DNA of 6,097 bases from Candidatus Delongbacteria bacterium (GTDB lineage Bacteria > UBA4055), in contig JAQVNT010000100.1 in NCBI GenBank assembly GCA_028702975.1, positions 1 to 6,097 on the forward strand. Reading direction: 5' to 3'. A model generated the notes under the pieces. The model did not search any database, was not told the DNA's origin, and saw only the letters and a program-made list of their open reading frames with translations. Of the stretch, positions 1 through 6,097 are shown in pieces (position 1 is the stretch's first letter; each line of letters starts with the position of its first letter). The translations under genes were made by a program, and so were the position numbers.

Positions 1-6
1 ATCCAT
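1..6 (-). CDS. Start of a downstream gene, cut by the window edge (possibly hsdM)
   Basis: On the minus strand an ATG (positions 6-4) followed by GAT begins eight bases after the hsdS stop codon. An AGGTGA sequence four bases upstream of the ATG is a good match to the anti-Shine-Dalgarno end of 16S rRNA. Only two codons (Met-Asp) are visible, so the protein itself cannot be identified. The position makes it the next gene of the hsdR-hsdS operon. Because HsdS and HsdR need the methyltransferase HsdM and none lies elsewhere in the window, hsdM is the most likely candidate, but this is inference from context. A GTG at 14-12 directly after the hsdS stop is an alternative start in another frame. 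I favour the ATG because the AGGTGA would then serve as its binding site. Confidence 0.4.
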
Positions 7-10
7 CTAC

Positions 11-16
11 TCACCT
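11..16 (-). promoter_or_regulatory. Ribosome binding site overlapping the hsdS stop codon
   Basis: AGGTGA on the minus strand lies four bases before the ATG at 6-4 and overlaps the TAG stop of hsdS (17-15). It is the best Shine-Dalgarno match noticed in the window and is the main reason to think another gene follows hsdS. Its overlap with the stop codon suggests that ribosomes finishing hsdS could re-initiate on the next gene. Confidence 0.45.
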
Positions 17-1286
17 ACTCAAAATACTCGCTAATTAAGCAGTCAAACAAATACTGTGTTTCGTCAATTGCCCTTTTAACGAAGGCTTTTTGTTCTTCGA
101 TTTTGTTGACGATTTCGGCAAATTGGTTTTGTAAGTGTACAGGAGGATACAAAACAGGAAAATCTCGCATTGATTTTAATGAAACATTCTTTATCGTACT
201 ACCTGTTGCAGAATCTAAGGCATATTTCAAAAAATATTCACTTCTTAAGATATAGTACAAATATTTTTTGTTTACAAAATCAAAGACATTGAAATAACAT
301 GCACTTTTTCCTAAAATAATTTTTTCGTTATTATAAAATGCAACATTTCCTAATGTTCCGTTTATTGAAACAAGAATTGTCCGTTCGTTTAAGTCTCGTT
401 TGTGCTTTTTGTACTCTTCAAAATTCACTTTCTTTGTATCTTTTTTTATAACAATTTTACCATTAATCAGATTGTTACCATTAACGAAATAATATTCATC
501 CTCATAATAATTCGGAGTCCCATGTAAGCCATCTCCAAGTTTAGACACACATTTATCCAAAATTAAATATGCCCACGATTCAGGTTTTACAATATAATTT
601 TGATTTTTTAAATATTCTTCATTTTCTTCCACATTCGATTTCACAGCCTTAATTTGCATTTTGCAATAATTCTGTCTTTCTAATTTTATCTGCTCTATTA
701 GTTGCTTTGCACTCGGCAAATCATTCTGCTTCTCTCTCCACTCTTTCGTCAACTCCCCTTCAAAAGCTTTCTTTAGCACAGACTGTCTGAATATTTCGAT
801 CTTGTCTTTTGCCTGTTTCAGGTTAGAAACAGCGTTGTCGAGTTCGCTGAAAAGTAGTTCGATCTTAGATACGATCGCCCTTTGTTCGGGTAGCGGTGCA
901 AGAGGGAATTGTTTCTTCGCATACACAGAAATCCAATATCTTTTGTGCGTGTCAGCACTTTCATGTATGACTTGCATACCGTAAAAAACATATTTAAGAT
1001 TGACTTTCTTACTAGTTGGAGCGAGTATCTTCATTGCTGAGGATTTTACTTTGAATTCAAAATTTACATATTTTGTTGCTGTTGTAAAGTCATCAAAAAT
1101 TATTACAGGTAAATTTTTAAATATACCGTCAGTTTCATTCGTGTAACCTAAAATAAACGATTTCCCTGCTGTTAGAACAGGAGTTTTAAACACATCTTTA
1201 TATTCTGTATCCTTTACGATATAATTTGTCGGTTGTATATAATCCAGCAAATTTTCAAATTCAACTTCAACCCAGTCTTTTCTCAT
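15..1286 (-). CDS. hsdS: Type I restriction-modification specificity subunit HsdS
   Basis: This 423-residue protein is the DNA-recognition subunit of a type I restriction-modification complex; it would bind a bipartite target and hold HsdM and HsdR on it. The layout is that of a full-length HsdS. Target recognition domain 1 covers about residues 1-128, with the characteristic stretches LTAGKSFILGY (38-48) and VIIFDDFTT (61-69). A central conserved helical region covers about 129-205, with PLPEQR (131-136) and a long helix ending in FRQSVLKKAFEGEL. Recognition domain 2 covers about 231-378 and opens with GDGLHGTP (251-258). A second conserved helix covers about 379-423. The start overlaps the hsdR stop by one base (TGATG), so translation is probably coupled to hsdR; only a weak GGTAG precedes it. 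Both recognition domains are far richer in AT (about 28-29% GC) than the central conserved region (about 44%). The family assignment is secure. The recognised DNA sequence cannot be read from the protein. Confidence 0.96.
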   Translation of the reverse strand: MRKDWVEVEFENLLDYIQPTNYIVKDTEYKDVFKTPVLTAGKSFILGYTNETDGIFKNLPVIIFDDFTTATKYVNFEFKVKSSAMKILAPTSKKVNLKYVFYGMQVIHESADTHKRYWISVYAKKQFPLAPLPEQRAIVSKIELLFSELDNAVSNLKQAKDKIEIFRQSVLKKAFEGELTKEWREKQNDLPSAKQLIEQIKLERQNYCKMQIKAVKSNVEENEEYLKNQNYIVKPESWAYLILDKCVSKLGDGLHGTPNYYEDEYYFVNGNNLINGKIVIKKDTKKVNFEEYKKHKRDLNERTILVSINGTLGNVAFYNNEKIILGKSACYFNVFDFVNKKYLYYILRSEYFLKYALDSATGSTIKNVSLKSMRDFPVLYPPVHLQNQFAEIVNKIEEQKAFVKRAIDETQYLFDCLISEYFE

Positions 1287-4015
1287 CAGGCTACCAGCAC
1301 TTCATTTAGTTCTTTTATGATTTCATCGGTCTTGTCGCCGAATAATTTCCACATTCCGCCTCTGCCTCCCTCTGCGTCAAACGGCGTGAAATCGAGATCG
1401 TCGGGTTCGATATGAAAGCTCTGCGCGATGTGATCTTTGAGCATTCTGAGCCATTCCATCTGTTCTTCGGTGAATTTTTCTCCGCTTCCTGCGTGTTTTC
1501 TGAATACCCAGTCTTGAAAGTTTTTGTCCACGGTTTTATCGTAAGGCGTGAGCAGTTTGTCTGTTCCGGTAACTTTTCTTATGAGCGAAACAAGCGCGGT
1601 GAGTTCGTTTTTGGGGCTGTTTCCTCTGACTTCTTCAAGCTGTGCGTAGGCTTCCCAGACATAATGAGGCGCGAGGAGCGGTTTGTCGGCCTTTATTCTT
1701 TCAAGGACTTCCTTTATCATTTTGAATGTGAGTTCTCTTCTTCTGTAAGGCTGATCGTAAAATATGCCGAGTGCTGTGATTTCATCTTTATTCGCCTCTA
1801 TGTACTCTTTGAACTCTTTTATGACTGATTGAGCTTTATCGGAAGTGAAAGTATCCCACTCTGCTTTGAGCACTTTATCCGTATTTATTTTATCAATTAT
1901 CTGTTCGTGCGCTTTTCTGACATTGTCTATATATTCGTTGAGCTTGCCGTTGAATGTTGAAGTCGCTGCATTTTGTATGTCATTCCTCTGCGGTTCGGGG
2001 ACATCGGGATCGTAGGCTTCGAGAAGGTTTTTCGCTACAGATATGACGGTTTTACCTCCGCTAAGTTCTTCGAATCTTGTCTTTTCGGTATCGGTCATTT
2101 TTTTATCGAGCCTGATCAGACGGTTTGCGAGTGAGGTGAAAACATCCTCGTCTTTTACTCCCACTGCTACCGCTCCGAGAAGGTCTTTTAACGGTACTGC
2201 CGGCTTTCTTTCAAGCGGACGGCTGTCGGTTTTCTTTGATTTGACGGCTCCTATTGCATCCACGATCACAAAATGCGTTTTCGTGTGCTTTGCGGTTTTC
2301 GTTACACTAAGCAGTTTATCATAATCCAGCGTTCTCGTGCCTCTGCCTTTCATCTGTTCAAAATAATTGAGACTTTTTACATCCCTCATAAACAGAAGGA
2401 CTTCGAGAGGTTTGACATCAGTTCCGGTGGCTACCATATCAACTGTTACGGTGATCCTCGGCGCCCATGAATTCCGAAACCTGTTGAGCACTGATTTGGG
2501 ATCTTCTTCAGCCTTATATGTGATCTTTTTGCAGAAATCGTTCCCTTCCGAGAATTCCTCCCTTATGATCTGAATTATATCGTCTGCGTGGCTGTCTGTT
2601 TTTGCGAATACAAGCGTTTTAGGCACTTCAAATTCACCGTTCTCATCGAATCTGTCCGGGAATATCTTCGGAAGTGCCTCTTTGAAAGCTCTAATTACAC
2701 ATCTAATCTGGTTTATGCTGACCACTTCCCTGTCAAGATCGTTCGCAGTGTATTCATAATCGTCATCAAGCCTCGACCATCTGCTTTTTCGGGACAGTTT
2801 TTCCCTTTTGTCCACGTACTGATCAGCTTTTAATACCGCTCCATTCTGCGTGATCTCAGTTTCTATCGTAAAAACATCGTAGGGAACATTCACTCCGTCC
2901 GTTACGGAATCCTCATAAGTGTATTCGCTGACGACATTTTCATTGAAGAAACCAAAGGTTCTTTTGTCCGGCGTTGCGGTAAGCCCGATCAGGAATGCGT
3001 CGAAATAATCGAGCACCTGCTTCCATAAATTATATATCGAGCGGTGGCATTCGTCAATTATAATAAAATCAAAATATTCGAGCGGAATTCTTTCGTTGTA
3101 AATTACCGGAAGCGGTTCCTTTTTCTGCCAGCCTTCAAAAACTCCCGATTCGTTCGGATTCGACTCTTCCAGTGTCTCGTCGAGTTCTTCGCCTTTCAGG
3201 ATCGAGTAGAGCCTCTGAATGGTTGAAATGCATACCTGACTGTCCGAAGCGATGTAGCTTGAACTGAGCCTCTGAACATTATAAAGCTCGGTAAATTTCC
3301 TGTTGTCATCATTCGGCTGATATTTCAAAAATTCCTGTTCCGCCTGCTCGCCGAGATTTTTCGTGTCAACGAGAAATAAAATCCTGCTTGCTTTTGCATG
3401 CTTCAAAAGACGGTAAACGAATGTGCAGGCGGTAAAAGTTTTGCCTGAGCCGGTCGCCATCTGAATAAGCGCTTTCGGTTTATTCCACTTAAAAGATCCT
3501 TCAAGGTTATTAATTGCCCTGAATTGCGCTCCTCTCAGCCCGTCTGGTTTAAGTTCGGGTAGGTCATGCAGTCTTGTGCGTAATGAATTGTTTTCTTTCA
3601 GAAGTTTGATAAGCGTTTCAGGTCTGTGGAAAGAAAAGACAGGCCTCGATCTCGGTTTCGGATCACGCATATCCGTAAAATTAGTGACCGTTCCAGTGCT
3701 TTCATAAACGAAAGGCAGCGGATCGTTATTCAAATATTTTAGTTTGCTTTTCGCATAATCTTCAGCCTGATCCTCCGCGACTTTCAAATGCAGTCCTTCA
3801 GCTTCCTTTTTCGCTTCAACAATACCGACAGGCTTTTTATCCGCAAAAAGAACATAGTCTGCAGGTCCGACCGCTGTTGTGTATTCTCGAACCGCAATTC
3901 CAAGAGACGCTGATAAATTTATTTCGCTTTTAGACTGCACAGTCCAACCGGATGCGTTAAGCATTTTGTCGATCTGTTCTCTCGCTTTCTGTTCCGGTGT
4001 CTGATAAATGTGCAT
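1286..4015 (-). CDS. hsdR: Type I restriction enzyme R subunit HsdR (nuclease and SF2 translocase)
   Basis: This 909-residue protein is the motor and nuclease of a type I restriction enzyme. It pumps DNA past the bound complex using ATP and cleaves unmethylated DNA away from the target. The N-terminal PD-(D/E)xK nuclease is visible: D53 in PADYVLF, E67 and K69 in VEAKKE, and a Q83-x3-Y87 motif. The superfamily 2 helicase motifs follow in order: Walker A ATGSGKT (187-193), DECH (321-324), TATP (346-349), motif IV near 468-480, VATGTDV (528-534) and QMKGRGTR (554-561). The C-terminal part, ending in the segment around FTEEQMEWL, resembles the EcoEI-type R C-terminal domain. Length is normal and no catalytic motif is missing, so the subunit looks functional. 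The ATG at 4015 has an AGGTAG (4023-4018) just upstream and places the nuclease domain at its usual distance from the N-terminus. It is the first visible gene of the operon, with hsdS overlapping its stop. It would be driven by the candidate promoter at 4056-4087. Confidence 0.97.
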   Translation of the reverse strand: MHIYQTPEQKAREQIDKMLNASGWTVQSKSEINLSASLGIAVREYTTAVGPADYVLFADKKPVGIVEAKKEAEGLHLKVAEDQAEDYAKSKLKYLNNDPLPFVYESTGTVTNFTDMRDPKPRSRPVFSFHRPETLIKLLKENNSLRTRLHDLPELKPDGLRGAQFRAINNLEGSFKWNKPKALIQMATGSGKTFTACTFVYRLLKHAKASRILFLVDTKNLGEQAEQEFLKYQPNDDNRKFTELYNVQRLSSSYIASDSQVCISTIQRLYSILKGEELDETLEESNPNESGVFEGWQKKEPLPVIYNERIPLEYFDFIIIDECHRSIYNLWKQVLDYFDAFLIGLTATPDKRTFGFFNENVVSEYTYEDSVTDGVNVPYDVFTIETEITQNGAVLKADQYVDKREKLSRKSRWSRLDDDYEYTANDLDREVVSINQIRCVIRAFKEALPKIFPDRFDENGEFEVPKTLVFAKTDSHADDIIQIIREEFSEGNDFCKKITYKAEEDPKSVLNRFRNSWAPRITVTVDMVATGTDVKPLEVLLFMRDVKSLNYFEQMKGRGTRTLDYDKLLSVTKTAKHTKTHFVIVDAIGAVKSKKTDSRPLERKPAVPLKDLLGAVAVGVKDEDVFTSLANRLIRLDKKMTDTEKTRFEELSGGKTVISVAKNLLEAYDPDVPEPQRNDIQNAATSTFNGKLNEYIDNVRKAHEQIIDKINTDKVLKAEWDTFTSDKAQSVIKEFKEYIEANKDEITALGIFYDQPYRRRELTFKMIKEVLERIKADKPLLAPHYVWEAYAQLEEVRGNSPKNELTALVSLIRKVTGTDKLLTPYDKTVDKNFQDWVFRKHAGSGEKFTEEQMEWLRMLKDHIAQSFHIEPDDLDFTPFDAEGGRGGMWKLFGDKTDEIIKELNEVLVA

Positions 4016-4051
4016 TTCTACCTAATCAGTATTGTTTATATTCTATTAACT

Positions 4052-4087
4052 CTTGCAAATTTAAACTGATATGAATTATTTAGCAAG
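4052..4087. repeat. Imperfect inverted repeat spanning the hsdR promoter
   Basis: CTTGCAAAT (4052-4060) is complementary to ATTTAGCAAG (4078-4087) apart from a single extra base. The arms are separated by 17 bases and overlap the -7 and -33 elements proposed for hsdR. It could be an operator or a weak hairpin, or simply an effect of AT-rich sequence. Function is unknown. Confidence 0.3.
4056..4087 (-). promoter_or_regulatory. Candidate Bacteroidota-type promoter for the hsdR operon
   Basis: On the minus strand, CTTG (4087-4084) is followed after exactly 20 bases by TAAATTTG (4063-4056). The second element matches the Bacteroidota -7 consensus TAnnTTTG perfectly. The first matches the -33 consensus TTTG at three of four positions. 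Transcription would start near 4050 and leave a leader of roughly 35 bases before the hsdR ATG, which includes the AGGTAG binding site. The region is AT-rich, so chance matches are possible. The same 20-base gap in the opposite promoter adds support. Confidence 0.5.
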
Positions 4088-4088
4088 C

Positions 4089-4098
4089 AGAATATTCT
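4089..4098. promoter_or_regulatory. Perfect palindrome between the two divergent promoters
   Basis: AGAATATTCT is a perfect 10-bp palindrome centred at 4093.5. That is exactly midway between the proposed -33 boxes of the two divergent promoters (4084-4087 and 4100-4103), with one base between it and each box. Including the flanking CAA (4084-4086) and TTG (4101-4103), 8 of 10 base pairs in a 20-base window are symmetric. It might be a binding site for a regulator shared by both genes. No regulator gene is seen in the window. Confidence 0.35.
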
Positions 4099-4099
4099 T

Positions 4100-4131
4100 T
4101 TTGCTTTTCCCTCATTTTTTGCGTAATTTTG
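4100..4131 (+). promoter_or_regulatory. Candidate Bacteroidota-type promoter for the exported-protein gene
   Basis: TTTG (4100-4103) is followed after 20 bases by TAATTTTG (4124-4131). Both elements match the Bacteroidota consensus (TTTG at -33, TAnnTTTG at -7) without mismatch. Transcription would start near 4136-4138, giving a very short leader of about 13-15 bases before the ATG at 4151. The leader is A-rich with only a weak GGAA, in line with the poor Shine-Dalgarno use known in Bacteroidota. Confidence 0.55.
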
Positions 4132-4150
4132 AAAAAAATTCGGAAATGTT

Positions 4151-4201
4151 ATGAGAAAGCAATTTGTAGTAATTTTAATCCTGATATCTGCTTTAAGCGC
4201 C
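4151..4201 (+). other. Signal peptide coding segment
   Basis: The first 17 codons give a short positive N-terminus (Arg2, Lys3), a hydrophobic core of about ten residues (Val6 to Leu15) and small residues Ser16-Ala17 before Gln18. This fits Sec export with signal peptidase I cleavage. Leu at -3 is acceptable but not ideal, so the exact cut site is uncertain. The absence of Cys argues against a lipoprotein. Confidence 0.7.
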
Positions 4202-6097
4202 CAGTACACAACCTCAAAATACGATTCGCTGTTCATTCAGGCATCGGCATCGTTCCATAATCATCAGAAGTATGTTGAGCCTGCCAGGCAGAAGATCATT
4301 GATATTGGAGAGGATATTATCCCGTTCCTTGCGGAGAAGAGCTCTTCGAGGCAGCCGAGGGAGTACCATGCGCTGAGAGATCTTTTTTCAAGGATAGATT
4401 CGAAGCTCTCGTCGAGATACTTGATGGATGTGATCAGACTTGAGGACAGGGAAAGTTTCGGGACAGCGGTGGAGTTTCTCGGCCTGTCGAAGTACGATAA
4501 AGGGTTGGAATTTCTTGAGAGTTTTCTAATTTCTGACTCGGCATGGGTGAAAGTTTCAGCCCTGAAAGGCATCGGTGATTTGAAAGATCCGCGCAGTCTG
4601 AATGTTGTCCGCCCTTTCAAGAACGATCCCGATTTTAAGGTCAGATGGCAGGTCGCGGCAGCTCTGGGCAAAATGAACACTCCCGAAGGCGACAGAGAGC
4701 TAGTTTCGATGCTTGAAGATTCGCTTCAGCTCGTTTCCCATACTGCTTTACATTATCTCAACTCGCACTTAAAAGCCGATACGCTTAAGGTCAGGCATAA
4801 GATAATTGACAAAAAAACGGACTCGCCTCTTCTTGAGCTTCTGAAGAAAAAATACATATACGGTGAGGCTGCGGGTATAATTTTTGAAGGATATGAAGAA
4901 CATGATGTCAAGGATTCGATCCTATTGCTGACGATCGCCGATCTGGTGTCGGACAGTTCAGTAGTTTACGAAGCTCTTAATGAACTGGAAATGTCTAAGA
5001 ATGACTTTTTCCTGCCTGTTAAAACGGATAAAGAACTTTTCCTCTTCCCTTCCATAGCCCAGATGTTCACAGAACCGATGCTTCAGATTTCTCTGCCTGA
5101 CAAGGCCAAAGATGATTATGCAGATTTTCCTATGATAGATTTTTCGAACTTAATAAAAGAATTCGATTCAGAATTACCAATGGGCGAATCAGAAATTATT
5201 GATCTGAACGGGTTTGAGAAAAGGCATAAAACTGTAGAAGAAACTTTTAATAAAACATGGTCGGGTTATGCAGAAGCTGATTCAATACTGGTAAAAGTTT
5301 TTCATAGATCGATCAGCGAAGATGAAGAGGGATCTGAAGATGAAGAAAGTGCATCCGGTACTGATGACATTTCGGTCATGATAAATAATAGGCTTGCTGA
5401 AAGAAAATATTACGAGGAAAGCAAACAGTTCTACAAAGAAACTTTAAGCAGGATAAAGCCTGAATTCATAATAAATGCAGGCATAATGTCTTATCTCGAT
5501 TTTATTAAACTGATCGGTTTCGTAAAAGAAAACGTGCTTCAGCAGCCTTACTCAAAAGAAACTCCGTATGGCCGTATAGCCATCGGAACTGACGGCGATG
5601 ATGTTTACGAGGGTAAATACTTTCTGATCATTGATAAAAAAGGGGACGACACTTACAGACTTAACAATAAAGATCAGAGATTTTCATACATAATCGACCT
5701 TGAAGGTAATGACAGGTATATTTCAGATGAGTTCGGGCCGGCTTCGGCTTTCAACGGTATATCGTTCCTTTATGACGGAAAAGGCGATGATATTTACGAC
5801 TGCAAAGACTTCTCTCTCGCCTCTTCCCTGTTCGGTTTCACTGTACTGTTGGACGAAGCCGGAAATGACAGATATCTTTCGCTTAAGCATTCTCAGGCTG
5901 CCGCGACTTTCGGTTACTCCTGCCTGTGGGATAAAAGCGGGAACGATGTTTATATCGGCGAAATGAAAGCTCAGGCTTATGCGGGAGTTTACGGATACTC
6001 GGTACTGAACGATGAGAGCGGGAACGACAATTACACTCTTTCGGGCAATCAGGTGGATGTGCTCAGGTACGCCGACCATTTCATGTCGATGGGTCAG
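4151..6097 (+). CDS. Predicted exported protein with HEAT-like repeats and a GND-x-Y repeat array (3' end outside window)
   Basis: The frame stays open for 649 codons from the ATG at 4151 to the window edge, so the C-terminus is missing. Residues 1-17 look like a Sec signal peptide: basic MRKQ, a hydrophobic VVILILISAL core, then Ala17 before Gln18. No lipobox Cys is present. Residues about 100-205 look like helical HEAT repeats (for example WVKVSALKGIGDLKDPRSL at 132-150, then VRWQVAAALGKM at 164-175). A middle part, about 206-477, has no feature I recognise except a very acidic run at 390-400. From residue 481 seven D-x-x-G-[DN]-D-x-Y motifs follow, with the last four intervals 26-27 residues. 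I know similar tyrosine-ended repeats only from uncharacterised secreted bacterial proteins and can assign no function. HEAT repeats suggest protein binding, and the acidic glycine-rich repeats suggest a beta-structured, perhaps calcium-binding, surface domain; both are inferences. The start is supported by the signal peptide and the promoter just upstream. An ATG at 4146 is out of frame. Confidence 0.85.
   Translation, partial: MRKQFVVILILISALSAQYTTSKYDSLFIQASASFHNHQKYVEPARQKIIDIGEDIIPFLAEKSSSRQPREYHALRDLFSRIDSKLSSRYLMDVIRLEDRESFGTAVEFLGLSKYDKGLEFLESFLISDSAWVKVSALKGIGDLKDPRSLNVVRPFKNDPDFKVRWQVAAALGKMNTPEGDRELVSMLEDSLQLVSHTALHYLNSHLKADTLKVRHKIIDKKTDSPLLELLKKKYIYGEAAGIIFEGYEEHDVKDSILLLTIADLVSDSSVVYEALNELEMSKNDFFLPVKTDKELFLFPSIAQMFTEPMLQISLPDKAKDDYADFPMIDFSNLIKEFDSELPMGESEIIDLNGFEKRHKTVEETFNKTWSGYAEADSILVKVFHRSISEDEEGSEDEESASGTDDISVMINNRLAERKYYEESKQFYKETLSRIKPEFIINAGIMSYLDFIKLIGFVKENVLQQPYSKETPYGRIAIGTDGDDVYEGKYFLIIDKKGDDTYRLNNKDQRFSYIIDLEGNDRYISDEFGPASAFNGISFLYDGKGDDIYDCKDFSLASSLFGFTVLLDEAGNDRYLSLKHSQAAATFGYSCLWDKSGNDVYIGEMKAQAYAGVYGYSVLNDESGNDNYTLSGNQVDVLRYADHFMSMGQ
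5591..6034 (+). repeat. Protein-level tandem repeat array: seven D-x-x-G-[DN]-D-x-Y motifs
   Basis: The conserved motif glycines are at residues 482, 498, 519, 545, 571, 597 and 624, and the tyrosines at 486, 502, 523, 549, 575, 601 and 628. Intervals are 16, 21, 26, 26, 26 and 27. In the regular part each unit reads roughly as a small and aromatic stretch with glycine (FGF, FGY, YGY), two or three hydrophobic residues, D-x-x-G-[DN]-D-x-Y, then a polar loop, in two units with a Gln-Ala step. The repeats have diverged in DNA sequence, so they are old rather than recently amplified. The array may go on past the window. Confidence 0.85.

Larger units (their letters stand above)
4016..4150. other. 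Divergent intergenic region between hsdR and the exported-protein gene
   Basis: This AT-rich 135-base gap separates two genes transcribed away from each other. It contains a candidate promoter in each direction, a perfect 10-bp palindrome between them (4089-4098) and an imperfect inverted repeat (4052-4087). ATATTCT, one half of the palindrome plus two bases, occurs again at 4038-4044. An open frame on the minus strand crosses this region and the neighbouring signal-peptide coding sequence, but it has no support as a gene. Confidence 0.8.

Noticed and set aside
1412..1828. 138-residue plus-strand open frame inside hsdR
   Set aside because: It is antisense to the HsdR C-terminal domain, is rich in Phe, Cys and Ser as expected for a shadow of a charged protein, and has no start signal.
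4042..4054. Sigma-70 style -35/-10 for hsdR (TTGCAA with TATAAA or AATACT)
   Set aside because: Spacing is 12 or 18 bases with poor matches. The Bacteroidota-type boxes with a 20-base gap fit better.
4036..4236. 66-residue minus-strand open frame across the intergenic region
   Set aside because: It lies antisense to the signal peptide region and overlaps both proposed promoters. It shows no recognisable motif, and its composition follows the opposite strand's gene.
4238..4256. Short tandem GCATCG repeat
   Set aside because: Only two copies inside coding sequence (Ala-Ser-Ala-Ser). It is too short to suggest phase variation.
4264..4680. 138-residue minus-strand open frame
   Set aside because: It is fully antisense to the HEAT-like part of the exported protein, whose plus-strand frame is continuous and makes structural sense. 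It is a shadow frame.
5591..6034. RTX (hemolysin-type) calcium-binding repeats
   Set aside because: The GD and ND turns look similar, but the spacing is 26 residues and each unit ends in Tyr; the nine-residue GGxGxDxLx period of RTX is absent.
5723..6079. 118-residue minus-strand open frame
   Set aside because: It is antisense to the GND-x-Y repeat array. Its length is explained by the repeated codon pattern of the real gene.
1..6097. A new anti-phage or mobile system beyond type I restriction-modification
   Set aside because: No transposase, integrase, toxin-antitoxin pair, reverse transcriptase or CRISPR array is visible. The exported protein has no feature tying it to defence.

Overview
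The window reads as a chromosomal segment from a bacterium of the Bacteroidota or the wider FCB group. This placement is an inference. It rests on two back-to-back promoters of the Bacteroidota type (TTG/TTTG, a 20-nt gap, then TAnnTTTG), an AT-rich leader without a clear Shine-Dalgarno sequence in front of the rightward gene, and a secreted protein whose predicted mature N-terminus begins with Gln after Ala. Base composition is moderate: about 45-50% GC in the hsdR stretches counted by hand. It falls below 30% in parts of hsdS.

Left two thirds (about 1-4015, minus strand): a type I restriction-modification operon, transcribed leftward. hsdR (1286-4015) encodes the complete translocase/nuclease subunit. 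It is followed without a gap by hsdS (15-1286), the two-domain specificity subunit; the stop and start codons share one base (TGATG). Immediately after hsdS, at the left edge, a good ribosome binding site and an ATG with two codons begin another gene. hsdM, the methyltransferase that HsdS and HsdR require, is not in the window and is the natural candidate for that gene.

Middle (4016-4150): a 135-base divergent intergenic region. It holds one Bacteroidota-type promoter for hsdR and one for the rightward gene. A 10-bp perfect palindrome lies exactly midway between the two -33 boxes.

Right third (4151 to the window end, plus strand): one long open reading frame, cut by the window edge after 649 codons. 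It encodes a predicted exported protein with a signal peptide, a helical HEAT-like repeat region, an uncharacterised acidic middle section and a C-terminal array of seven D-x-x-G-[DN]-D-x-Y motifs that settles into a period of about 26 residues. I do not recognise a named family or function for it. It is the least explained part of the window.

The HsdR and HsdS products would assemble with HsdM into a complex that methylates a bipartite DNA target and cuts unmodified DNA. Nothing shows that the exported protein works with the restriction system; the two merely share an intergenic region. No tRNA, rRNA, CRISPR array, insertion sequence or convincing terminator was seen.
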